A stretch of 64,000 nt of DNA from the NCBI GenBank assembly GCA_019654215.1, contig BPDI01000005.1, positions 41,780 through 105,779 of the forward strand, given 5' to 3'. Below are positions 48,544 to 57,608 of this stretch, one piece after another. Positions within the stretch are counted from its first letter, which is position 1. Each line of letters begins with the position of its first letter. The DNA is from Gammaproteobacteria bacterium. GTDB taxonomy: Bacteria > Pseudomonadota > Gammaproteobacteria > Pseudomonadales > Pseudohongiellaceae. Both the position numbers and the translations under genes were made by a program. A model generated the notes under the pieces. It saw nothing but the letters and a program-made list of their open reading frames with translations, made no database searches and had not been told where the DNA came from.

Positions 48544-51170
48544 ATGCGAATCATGCTTTGCGGAAAGCGAATAACAATCCGAGTGATGCTGTCCGCCATG
48601 ATGGCGGTTACCGGCTTCCTTTCCCTAAATGCTCAGGCTCAGTCTGACGCCGAATTTTTTTCCCATGAAATACGCCCCATCATGGAGCGAACCTGCTGGA
48701 ATTGCCACGGCGAAGCAATTCAGAGTTCTGGCTTGGATCTAAATACTCGTGATGCGGCTTTGGCGGGTGGTAATCGTGGTCCGGCAATCATACCCGGGGA
48801 CGCAGAAGCCAGTCGCCTATTCCGACAACTCGCTGGCATGGAAGGGCCGCAAATGCCTTTGGGTGTTCCTTTAGCTGACGAGGACATTGAAAAATTCCGT
48901 ACTTGGATTAATAGCGGCGCTATTTGGGATGCGGCTCCTGCAACCACTCTAGCCGGCAACGATTTTTCCGCTTTTGTAACCGACGTTCCAGCTTCAGCGC
49001 GCAACTACTGGGCGTTTCAATTACCGGAAAAAGGCAAAATCCCAGAGGCAACCTCTTTCGATCATCCAATCGATTCCTTCTTGGAAGAGAAGCGACAGGA
49101 GCAGGGAATAACTGCAGCGCCTCAAGCAGATAAACTTACTCTGCTGCGCCGCGCTTATCTCGATCTGATTGGTCTACCTCCCACTATTGAAGAAACTGAA
49201 AAATTTCTTAATGACGGTTCCCCCGATGCCTGGGAAAAAGTCATCGATAAATTATTAGCATCTCCGCATTACGGTGAGCGCTGGGGAAGGCACTGGCTTG
49301 ATGTTGCACGCTATGCCGATTCTGATGGTTATGAGCAAGACGTAGATCGCGACAATGCTTGGCGCTATCGCGATTACATAGTAGACGCCTTCAATTCAGA
49401 TAAACCCTATGATCAATTTATCACCGAACAAATAGCCGGTGATGAGTTAGATGAAACTACTCATGAATCCAGAATCGCTACAGGATTCTTGCGGGCAGGT
49501 CCGCGAGTAAACTTTCGTGAGAAAGACAATCCTGAGCGACGCTGGGATTATCTGGACGATGTGGTCGCGACTGTAGGACGTGGAGTGTTAGGCATGACTA
49601 TCCAGTGTGCCCGCTGTCACGATCACAAATTCGACCCAATCCTACAAAAAGATTATTACAGCATGACCGCTTCCATATTCGGTTATGTTGAAACCGATTG
49701 GCCAATGCTTCCCGATGAGCAGGCGTTGAAATACTTAGCAAACACTGCTGAACTGGATGATCGCGTTTCTTCCATCCGTGAACAAATTCGAGAAATCGAA
49801 CAGCCCTATCTCACTGAGCTAAAAATTGAACGAATTCGCAACGAGTTTCCTGCAGACATTTTGGAAGCTGTGCTCATTCCTGAAGACGAACGTACGGACG
49901 GTCAGAAGCTTTTGGCAGCCCAAGTGTTAACTCTCGGTGTGCCCCGTGATCAAGTTGATGCGGCTATGACGGAAGAGGCGAAGGTGCAACGTGAAGCCTT
50001 ACGCAGGTTGATCGAAGAAATAGAAGCCGATCGTCCGGAAGAACCGCCAATGATCGAAGTGGTAACCGATGGTGATTACCGCTATACACCGGATCGAGCC
50101 GGTGACAATGTTTTGGGTTGTCCTGAATGTCGAATCCAAATGGATGTGCCTGGTAGTTTTCTTCACGATGATGAAGGTTCTTATGAAGTTCCACCTTCAC
50201 CATTCTTGATTCGCGGAGATCCGTTTAGTGAAGGGCCAGAAATGGAACCGGATTTCTTGACGGTAGCGAAGTATGGCAACCCGCCAACTGAGCTTCCTCG
50301 TTCCAATGGTCGAACATCGGGTCGTCGCCTGGCCTTAGCGCAGTGGCTTACGTCAGAAGATAATCCATTGACTGCTCGTGTTTGGGTAAATCGAGTTTGG
50401 CACCATCATTTCGGCCGCGGCATTGTTTCGAGTCTCGATAATTTCGGAGTTGTAGGTGAAAGACCAACACATCCTGAGTTACTGGACTGGTTAGCCGTGG
50501 ACTTCATGGAAAATGGTTGGAGCACAAAAGAACTGCATCGAGCAATTATGACGTCCGCAGCTTATAAGATGGAATCGGCATTCGATAATGAAAAGAATTC
50601 TCTAGTGGATCTAGAAAATCATTTGATATGGAAGTATCGACCGCAGCGCTTAGAAGCGGAAGCAATTCGCGACGTGATGATGGCAACCAGTGGCGGTATT
50701 GATTTATCCGTAGGTGGTCAGCCGATATTTCCATACATTCCGCAAGAAATTTTAACACAGCGGTATTATTTTGGGCGCTGGGATAATCAAGTGGACGGAC
50801 CGGAAGTGTGGCGTCGCAGCATCTATGTTTATCGTCGACGCACTCTCACATTCCCATTTTTCGAAACCTTTGATTTGCCAGACCAAAATCAAACGATTAA
50901 TGCGCGTAACACCTCAACAGTTGCTCCCCAGGCGCTCACCTTAATGAACAATCCGTTTATACTTAATCAGGCCGAACTTTTTCTGATCAGGTAGAAGAAG
51001 TAGCTCCTTATGATATTGATCAACAAGTTGAGATGGTTTATCGAACTGCTCTTACTCGACCACCAACACAAGAAGAAGCAGAAATTGGTCGACAATTAGT
51101 AGAACTGGGCTCATTGGATGATCTCACTCATGTTGTGTTTAACCTAAGTGAATTCCTTTACAGGAGATAG
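48544..51170 (+). CDS. Planctomycete-type cytochrome c plus DUF1549/DUF1553 protein (one frameshift)
   Basis: Secreted protein of about 875 residues in the PSD1 family. ATG 48544 is chosen over GTG 48538 because GAGG lies 7 bases upstream. After the signal peptide there is a one-heme cytochrome domain (CWNCHGEAI, near residue 51). Then comes DUF1549 with LLRRAYLDLIGLPPT and a second CxxCH in QCARCHDHKFDP, and DUF1553 with TARVWVNRVWHHHFGRG and NDYRPQRLEAE-like sequence. The frame breaks near 50985 in a CTTTTTCTG run; SDQVEEVAPYDIDQQ then continues to the natural end NLSEFLYRR at 51170. Six bases later the DUF1501 gene begins, the usual partner. Confidence 0.85.
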
Positions 51171-51176
51171 AAAAGC

Positions 51177-52647
51177 ATGACTGACAAGCCTAAGAAAAAA
51201 ATATGGTCACGCCGAGATTTTCTTATGCAGTCCGGCGGGGAATTGCCGGTTTGGCGCTTGCCTCTTTGCTCAATGATGACAAAGCCTTTGCCCAAGATGC
51301 GGTATTAGGTGGTGAACAATGTACAGCTACTTTCCCAGGTGCATTCGAACCTAAAGAACCCCATTTCGCTCCTCGGGCTAAACACGTTATTTCCTTGTTT
51401 ATGAGTGGTGGACCGAGCCAGGTCGACACCTTTGATTACAAACCAGCGCTAACCAAATATGCCGGTGTTCCGTTAGAAGATTTAATCGGTGAGAAATTTG
51501 CGGTGCGGCAAGGGATGCCTGGCCCATTAATGCCAAGCCCATTTGAATTCAAACAGCACGGTGAGAGCGGCATGTGGGTTTCAGAAATATTTCCACATCT
51601 TGCCAAACAAGTAGACGACATCGCTTTCATTAAATCTTTGTATGGCCGATCCAACGACCACATTCAATCCACTTACGAAATGCAAACCGGACAGATTCGA
51701 GTTGGCTTTCCTAGTGTCGGCTGTTGGGTAACCTATGGTCTAGGTTCTGAAAGTTCCAGCTTGCCAGCATTCGTAGTAATGAATGATTACCGTGGTGGAC
51801 CTTTAGGTGGGCCAGCGGATTGGGGTTCAGGTTTTATGCCCGCTACCTATCAAGGCACACTTTTTCCGATCTTCCGGCGATCCAATAGTAGATTTAGAGG
51901 CGCCTGAAAACTTAACGTCTGATCAGAAACGCGCCCGTCTTGAAGTGTTGGCGAAATTGAATCAGATGGATATGGAGAAGTATCCAGGCAATACTGAACT
52001 AGCTGCACGCATTTCTTCTTATGAACTCGCCTACCGTATGCAAGGCTGTGCCCCGGAAGCGATCGACATTCGTTCCGAATCAAAAGCTACTAAAAAGCTT
52101 TACGGTATCGATGAAGCCATTACCGAACCTTTCGGTAAGCAGTGCTTAATGGCTCGCCGCCTGGTTGAGCGTGGTGTGCGTTTTGTTCAACTTTTTATGG
52201 GAGGCGTTGGTGTACAGAATACCGACACCTGGGATGCTCACTCCAATTTAGTGAGAATCACACACTTCATGCAAAAGAGTCTGATAAGCCTATTGCAGGT
52301 TTAATTCAGGATCTGAAAGCTCGAGGATTGTTAGACGACACTTTAATTCTCTGGCACGGTGAATTCGGACGGATGCCAATCTCTCAGCGAGGTATAGGAC
52401 GTGACCACAATCCAGGGACCCAGACTGCATTAATGATTGGTGCGGGTATTCAAGGCGGCCAGGAAATCGGTGCGTCAGATGAATGGGGCTATAAGGCATT
52501 CGAGCAACCAATTTCTGCCCATGACATGCATGCCACCATCTTGCATTTGCTAGGATTGGATCACGAGAAGCTAACTTATCGTTACAGTGGGCGAGACTAT
52601 CGTTTATCGGATATTTCTGGGAAACCAATTCCCAAATTATCGCATAG
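51177..52647 (+). CDS. DUF1501 Tat-exported protein (several frameshifts)
   Basis: Partner of the DUF1549/DUF1553 gene, alkaline-phosphatase/sulfatase-like in fold. ATG 51177 starts a twin-arginine signal (SRRDFLMQSGG). The gene is recovered in pieces across shifts near 51235, 51862, 52253 and 52635. Signature parts are ISLFMSGGPSQVDTFD, SNDHIQSTYEMQTG, NTDTWDAHSN, LILWHGEFGRMP and AHDMHATILHLLGLDHEKL. The natural stop is TAG 52645-52647: the alternative frame to 52729 would translate through a strong terminator at 52674. Four indels in 1.5 kb is higher than elsewhere, so decay is not excluded. Function unknown; thought to act in envelope or surface processes. Confidence 0.75.
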
Positions 52648-52673
52648 ACGAAAACCTGCACTTAAGATAGTTC

Positions 52674-52712
52674 AAAGGGGTAGAGTTGATTACAATCTCT
52701 ATCCCTTTTTTA
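52674..52712 (+). terminator. Rho-independent terminator after the DUF1501 gene
   Basis: Stem AAAGGGGTAGAG / CTCTATCCCTTT with T-run. It places the true end of the DUF1501 gene upstream and separates it from the quinoprotein gene. Confidence 0.88.
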
Positions 52713-52740
52713 TTTCTATAAAGTATTGAAGTAGGCGGTC

Positions 52741-54846
52741 ATGAAAAAAGAAGAATTAATTAATCCCTTAACGACAAAAATCGTTGCTTCAATACTTTTA
52801 TGCATTCCATTTCTTGTTACAGGCCAGGAGTCGGTTAGTTATACACAAGCGCAAGCGGACGCGGGTCAGCAAACCTACGAGCAACGTTGTGCAAGCTGTC
52901 ACGGTTTCAATTTGGAAGGATTTGAATTGGCGCCAGCACTAATAGGAAATTTGTTTACTAGAAGATTTGGTGGTGGCAGTGCAGACAACTTGGCGCGCAA
53001 CGTATTGCGCATGCCGCCAAACGAAGTAGGGCTTTCGGAAGAAGAAACAGCAAAAGTCTTGGCTTATTTATTCAGTCGCAATGGCGTCGAAGCAGGAACT
53101 GCTCCTCTCTCTGCAAGTTTGGAAGTACTAGCAAATTATACAATTCCAGCTCAGGAGTTAATCGATCAACGATTTGCACCACGCTTACCAAACTATGCCA
53201 CAAACGGGCCTGTTCTTCCGATAAGCCGTCTGGATGATCTGACTCCGGTCACTAATGACATGCTGCTAAACCCCCCAGAAGATGACTGGTTGATCTGGCG
53301 GCGCACGCACTCGAATCTTGGTCATAGCCCATTAAGTGAGATCTCCAAAAACAATGTAGATAACTTGAGAGTCGAGTGGACTTGGTCACTTCCGCCTGGA
53401 GCTAACATGATGACTCCGTTGGTGCATGACGGCGTGATGTTTACTCTAAGTACTCAAGACGTGGTGCAGGCATTGGATGCGACTACTGGGGACTTGCTCT
53501 GGGCTTATCAACATGAAATCGAAGGAGACTACAACTCCGAATCGAAAAAGGGCGTGGGTATTTATGAAGACAAAATAATTGTCGGAACTTCAGACATCAA
53601 GCTCATTGCCTTAGAAGCAAAGACAGGAAGACTAGCGTGGGAGCATGCAGTTGATACTGGTGGAGAACTTGATCATCGCTTTAAGTCTGCGCCCATGATT
53701 ATCAATGACAAAGCAATTTTCGGCTTAGTGGGTCAAATGCAGGTCGCCGGGGGGAACTTTATTGTTGCTATCGATTTGCAAACCGGAGAAGAAGTCTGGC
53801 GGTTCTACACAATCGCTCGACCTGATGAAGCTTACGGCAATAGTTGGAATGGAATGACACTGGAGGAAAGAACTGGAGGCTCAGTTTGGACACCAGGTAG
53901 TTATGATCCGGAAACCAATTTGGTTTACTTTGGGCCAGCACCAACCTATGACACGGTTACGATGCGTGAATCCAGGAATATTGCAGGCACAACTTCCGAC
54001 GCGCTCTATACAAACTCGACGATTGCCCTCGATGCTGACACCGGTGAACTAGTTTGGCACTTTCAACATGTGCGCAATGACTTACTAGATTTGGATTGGG
54101 CCTTTGAGCGACAAATTATCGAAGTGCCTTTTAATGGAGAAATGCGCAGAGCGGTGGTAACTGGCGGAAAAGCTGCGATCTTTGAAGCGATGGACGCAAC
54201 AACTGGTGAATATCTATTCTCCATAGATATGGATATGCAAAATGTTTTTAGTGAAATAGATTCGCGCACTGGTGATAAGACCATGTTTCCTACAGCTGTG
54301 TTGCAACCAGGTGAACCGACACCAGGCTTGGCAAAAAACGGAGTTTGCCCTGATGCGCTTGGCGCAAGAAACATGCAAACGACTTCCTACAATCCTGCTA
54401 CCAATATGCTTTATATACCGATGCAAGACACCTGCATTAATAATCTTACAGGCAGTCGCTGGCAGAAGTATCCAGATGTGGAAACGGAAGGTCAATGGGG
54501 ATTAGTAAAAGCTGTTGATCTTACGACCCGCGAAGTAGTGTGGACCACGCGTCAGTTTGCACCACCAGCCAGTGGCCACTTAACTACCGACAGTGGTTTG
54601 TTGTTTCGCGGCACCATTGATCGTCTATTCCAAGCTGTAGATCAAGATAATGGTAATGTCTTGTGGGAGCAACGATTGGATAACTCACCAACATCCTACC
54701 CAATCACCTACCGAGTTGAAGGCAAGCAATATGTGGCTGTAGCAACCAATGCCGGTAGTTACTTTGCAAATGGTATGGAGCGCACAACCGGAATCGTTAA
54801 TCCACCTTCTGGTGCCTCGCTTTGGGTGTTTGCGTTACCTGAGTGA
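52741..54846 (+). CDS. Cytochrome c-fused PQQ-type quinoprotein dehydrogenase
   Basis: Exported protein of 701 residues. It has an N-terminal cytochrome c (CASCH, residues 50-54, axial Met region VLRMPPNEVGLS) and an eight-blade quinoprotein propeller with W-motifs such as ALDATTGDLLWAYQHE, ALEAKTGRLAWEHAV and AIDLQTGEEVWRFY. WLIWRRTHSNLGHSPLSEIS opens the propeller as in PQQ alcohol dehydrogenases. The heme at the N-terminus, rather than the C-terminus as in quinohemoprotein ADH, is a known variant. Likely reaction: periplasmic oxidation of an alcohol, sugar or aldehyde, with electrons passed to the heme. No pqq biosynthesis genes are in the window. Confidence 0.85.
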   Translation: MKKEELINPLTTKIVASILLCIPFLVTGQESVSYTQAQADAGQQTYEQRCASCHGFNLEGFELAPALIGNLFTRRFGGGSADNLARNVLRMPPNEVGLSEEETAKVLAYLFSRNGVEAGTAPLSASLEVLANYTIPAQELIDQRFAPRLPNYATNGPVLPISRLDDLTPVTNDMLLNPPEDDWLIWRRTHSNLGHSPLSEISKNNVDNLRVEWTWSLPPGANMMTPLVHDGVMFTLSTQDVVQALDATTGDLLWAYQHEIEGDYNSESKKGVGIYEDKIIVGTSDIKLIALEAKTGRLAWEHAVDTGGELDHRFKSAPMIINDKAIFGLVGQMQVAGGNFIVAIDLQTGEEVWRFYTIARPDEAYGNSWNGMTLEERTGGSVWTPGSYDPETNLVYFGPAPTYDTVTMRESRNIAGTTSDALYTNSTIALDADTGELVWHFQHVRNDLLDLDWAFERQIIEVPFNGEMRRAVVTGGKAAIFEAMDATTGEYLFSIDMDMQNVFSEIDSRTGDKTMFPTAVLQPGEPTPGLAKNGVCPDALGARNMQTTSYNPATNMLYIPMQDTCINNLTGSRWQKYPDVETEGQWGLVKAVDLTTREVVWTTRQFAPPASGHLTTDSGLLFRGTIDRLFQAVDQDNGNVLWEQRLDNSPTSYPITYRVEGKQYVAVATNAGSYFANGMERTTGIVNPPSGASLWVFALPE

Positions 54847-54907
54847 TCTTAAAAAACTCTTATTCGGATAAAACTGCCCTAGACACGGTTGAAGCCTAGT
54901 AGCCCGA

Positions 54908-55417
54908 TTATTGATAACGAACTGGCGCGGTAGTAATACGTACCCGAGATTCCATATATGTTATGGAATCGCCATCGATATTGCTGAACCAATGGGGAGT
55001 CCCTGGTTGCAGTACCAGGATGTCTCCTTCTTTCACCTCGCGCGCTATTCCGCCTTCAACGCCATTGAGTGTGCGCATTAAATCATCATTACCAGTTGGT
55101 TCCGCCAATGGTGAAATTAGTAAACCTCCGGTTACTAGAGTGCCACTACCTTCCAGTACGCGGTAAATCTCTACGCTGTATGGATGTAGTACTGCATACT
55201 GCGCTACGCCGCTTAATCGTCGCCGTACTGTGATGCCTGGTGAAATAGTAACCGATACGCCTGCCGCAGAAGTTGAATTTCTAGCTGCCTCATCTAACTC
55301 GGCGATAATCTCTGGTCCTGGTTTATATATAGCAGGTGGCGCACCTAGTTGCTGTGAAGAAGATGGAGAGATTAGGAGCAGGGCAACAACTAGGAATGCA
55401 ATTCGATTTACCATCAT
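54908..55417 (-). CDS. Secreted cupin protein, last gene of the monooxygenase operon
   Basis: 169 residues with a signal peptide and a single cupin barrel. The first motif region is YRVLEGSGTLVTGG and the second LVLQPGTPHWFSNI, the latter keeping one His. Sister of the gene at 39432 (YYIVAGEGTMVTGG). The ATG at 55417 directly follows the stop of a 45-codon gene, with no gap, pointing to translational coupling. It is the final gene of a minus-strand unit beginning at 58949. Metal ligands are incomplete, so a binding role is as likely as catalysis. Confidence 0.72.
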   Translation of the reverse strand: MMVNRIAFLVVALLLISPSSSQQLGAPPAIYKPGPEIIAELDEAARNSTSAAGVSVTISPGITVRRRLSGVAQYAVLHPYSVEIYRVLEGSGTLVTGGLLISPLAEPTGNDDLMRTLNGVEGGIAREVKEGDILVLQPGTPHWFSNIDGDSITYMESRVRITTAPVRYQ

Positions 55418-55555
55418 TTAGCCGCTGGCGTTGATCATAAGAAAAACCAACAAACCGGTTTCGATAGTGTCAGAAAACCCTGGAATAGAGAGAATGCTGA
55501 CGATGGTCAGGACAGTCAGTACTCCACACAAAATTAAGTAGTTTTTATTTTTCAT
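55418..55555 (-). CDS. Tiny single-helix membrane protein B (45 aa)
   Basis: Short ORF from ATG 55555 to TAA 55418. It has one hydrophobic helix (about residues 7-24) after a basic start (MKNKNY), then PGFSDTIETGLLVFL. It shares LC-x5-V/L-T, PG-x-SDTIE and a following hydrophobic stretch with the 47-codon gene just upstream, so the two are tandem sisters. It starts 2 bases after that gene's stop, and its own stop abuts the cupin ATG. Function unknown; a small membrane subunit or adaptor of the operon's oxidative enzyme is a guess. Confidence 0.6.
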   Translation of the reverse strand: MKNKNYLILCGVLTVLTIVSILSIPGFSDTIETGLLVFLMINASG

Positions 55556-55557
55556 TT

Positions 55558-55701
55558 TTAGGCACGAGTAATAGTTGTTAGAAAAGTTAGCATTCTAGAT
55601 TCGATAGTGTCCGACAAGCCAGGCACAAACAAAACGATAGTTGCGGTTACGATGGCAACAGCTAAACACAATAATAGATATTCTTTAAGTTTTAGTGGCA
55701 T
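55558..55701 (-). CDS. Tiny single-helix membrane protein A (47 aa)
   Basis: Short ORF from ATG 55701 to TAA 55558. Sequence begins MPLKLKEYLLLC, a hydrophobic helix follows (about 8-26), then PGLSDTIESRMLTFLTTITRA. The same PG-x-SDTIE motif is in the 45-codon gene downstream. It begins three bases after the stop of the 55705 gene. Conservation between two adjacent copies and perfect operon packing support real genes despite the size. No known family recognised. Confidence 0.6.
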   Translation of the reverse strand: MPLKLKEYLLLCLAVAIVTATIVLFVPGLSDTIESRMLTFLTTITRA

Positions 55702-55704
55702 AGA

Positions 55705-56658
55705 TTAGTTTTCTGGGGTTAATCCTTCTGCAGCTCTTGCCTCTTCAGCTCTAGCGCCGCGCAGTATATAAGTCATTGCGTAATTTCCTTCATGACAAGC
55801 ATATTCATACTGCTTGTACTCCGGCAATCGAGGCATAGGCCTTACAGCGGTCCAGGGTTGTGAATAAACATTTGGGTCTTCGATTGTGAAGGAGTAATCA
55901 ATCATGTCCTCACTTATGCGACGAAATCTTTCCACTGCGACAGTATCGGGTGAAGAAGGAAAGCGATGTTGTGTTTTCTCGCTAAAGTTTGCGGTACGCA
56001 CGACGAGAGTGTCGCCTTCCCAGTGACCTCTTGAGTCTCCATTCCACAATCGAATATTTTCATGCAGTTGTGGCCGGCCATCGATTGGAATAATGCGCAC
56101 GTCATGGATCATCTCCACATGAATCGCCACGAAGTTTTCGTTCTGAGTAATGTGATAAGAGTTGTTATAGCCAGAAGAAACCGGCGGCACGCCATGATAG
56201 GTCATGCACCGATCCCAATTGGTCCTATCTAACCAGGAATCCGCAGGGTGTTCGCGACGGTATTCGGCTTGGTCACGCTGTTTGGCAATTGCTGCCTCTG
56301 TTATGGGCAAACGACCATTCGGCGGATCGACGATTAATGACGTGCGTAAGTCGGCAGATACTTCTCCCCGATCGAACCAGTGATAGTTATAACTGCCTAC
56401 ATCTCCTGGTCGATCCACAACTTCTCTTTGTGTATTTGCATATATTCCTGCCGCTTCTTCTGGCGTATAAAATTCTTTGTCACCAAGGCGTTGAGGACGC
56501 TGCAGAGGAGTGAGGCTGGCGTATGACCACATGCCGGAAATGTCGGGATCGCCCCAAGGGGTGCGCTTATCGTAGCTGCCTTCTAGTTGAGCGAATGAAT
56601 GGCTGCTAACGATTATGCCCACGAGGCCACAAAGTACTGCGACGAATTTGATTCTCAT
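55705..56658 (-). CDS. Secreted 'PD-x-x-G-x-W' protein, copy 3
   Basis: 317 residues, intact, with signal peptide (FVAVLCGLVGIIVSSHSFAQ) and WGDPDISGMWSYA. Family motifs are VEMIHDVRIIPIDGRP, IRLWNGDSRGHWEGDTLVVRT-x-NF and YEYACHEGNYAM-x-YILRGAR. Homologous over its length to the 31110 gene. Position inside the monooxygenase/CCWTN operon links the family to periplasmic redox chemistry, but no catalytic residue can be named. The two tiny membrane genes follow directly. Confidence 0.75.
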   Translation of the reverse strand: MRIKFVAVLCGLVGIIVSSHSFAQLEGSYDKRTPWGDPDISGMWSYASLTPLQRPQRLGDKEFYTPEEAAGIYANTQREVVDRPGDVGSYNYHWFDRGEVSADLRTSLIVDPPNGRLPITEAAIAKQRDQAEYRREHPADSWLDRTNWDRCMTYHGVPPVSSGYNNSYHITQNENFVAIHVEMIHDVRIIPIDGRPQLHENIRLWNGDSRGHWEGDTLVVRTANFSEKTQHRFPSSPDTVAVERFRRISEDMIDYSFTIEDPNVYSQPWTAVRPMPRLPEYKQYEYACHEGNYAMTYILRGARAEEARAAEGLTPEN

Positions 56659-56733
56659 TAGTATTCTCCGTCACGTCAGAGGAGCGACAAGAATAACACA
56701 GCATTCGGGTGGGCAAGAAGCAAGTGAACTGGA

Positions 56734-57591
56734 CTATTCGGAGACTTCGACTGTTAGATACGCATTCGTCCAACAACAATGGAATTCGAAGCCATAAGTC
56801 GGCTCACGCTGACGCTCTGTGTCGTTAATGGCTTGAATCCTTAATACGTAAGTTCCTGGTTTGTTAAAGGTGGCAGTGGTTTCAATCACGCCTTCTGCGT
56901 CATTGAGACGGGCTTCCGGAGTTTCAAATTCCACTGCATTGAGTCCCTGGTGCAGAGTCCAGTTTATCCAGGTGCCGGGCTCGGAATGCTGCAGTCGAGC
57001 AATGATATTTAATGGCTCACCAACCCCTGCTTGTCGAGGTCCTTCAAATAAACCGTTTCTTCCGCGAAAACTCGGCGGGCTATCGTTAAGACTTAAATAT
57101 GGTGCAGAGGTTTCACGACCAGAGGTTTCCTTTTCGTCTAAAACATAAGAAGGAATAAGCGTGCCAGGGACCGACAACGCCAATCCATTGGTTTCAATAT
57201 TCCAAATTACGTCCTGCATGCCATAGTCTGCCGGCACGATAACTGAAAAAACACACCAGTAGCGACGAAAGTCTCTGGTTAAATCCGGATTAGGAACAAC
57301 ATCGAAGTGAGTTGGTTGTACGCCATCAAATTCCACCGGAGTAATGTAATTTTTTTCTCCTATAGGAACATCGATTACTTCTTCAGTGTTCATGTTGAAG
57401 TAACCAAAGCACATGGTAAACGTGCCATCGTCGTTGGGATACCAACCATCAAACAAAGGAATAACACTTTGTCCCTGCGGTCGCAGGGGTGCTTCGCCTA
57501 GTGGGCTCAGAACAGAGGGTGTTTGCGCTTGTGTGCTAAAAGCGCAAACCGCCAGGAAATAGAACAGTACCGTAACACCAATTCTACTCAT
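56734..57591 (-). CDS. Secreted 'CCWTN' protein, copy 2
   Basis: 285 residues, intact, so this copy defines the family best. Signal peptide (VTVLFYFLAVCAFSTQAQ), SVIPLFDGWYPNDDGT, DVPIGEKNYITPVEFDG-x-QPTHF, WTLHQGLNAVEFE, a beta-sandwich-like FNKPGTYVLRIQAI and C-terminal HCCWTNAYLTVEV. All are shared with the gene at 17179. It starts 17 bases after the stop of the monooxygenase gene (57609), so the two are coupled. Possible roles are copper delivery, substrate capture or maturation of the monooxygenase; none is proven by sequence. Confidence 0.75.
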   Translation of the reverse strand: MSRIGVTVLFYFLAVCAFSTQAQTPSVLSPLGEAPLRPQGQSVIPLFDGWYPNDDGTFTMCFGYFNMNTEEVIDVPIGEKNYITPVEFDGVQPTHFDVVPNPDLTRDFRRYWCVFSVIVPADYGMQDVIWNIETNGLALSVPGTLIPSYVLDEKETSGRETSAPYLSLNDSPPSFRGRNGLFEGPRQAGVGEPLNIIARLQHSEPGTWINWTLHQGLNAVEFETPEARLNDAEGVIETTATFNKPGTYVLRIQAINDTERQREPTYGFEFHCCWTNAYLTVEVSE

Positions 57592-57608
57592 TGAACTACA
57601 GCCTATCT

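Noticed and set aside
52648..52729. Extension of the DUF1501 reading frame to 52729
   Set aside because: It would be translated through a rho-independent terminator; a one-base shift near 52635 gives a natural stop at 52645-52647.
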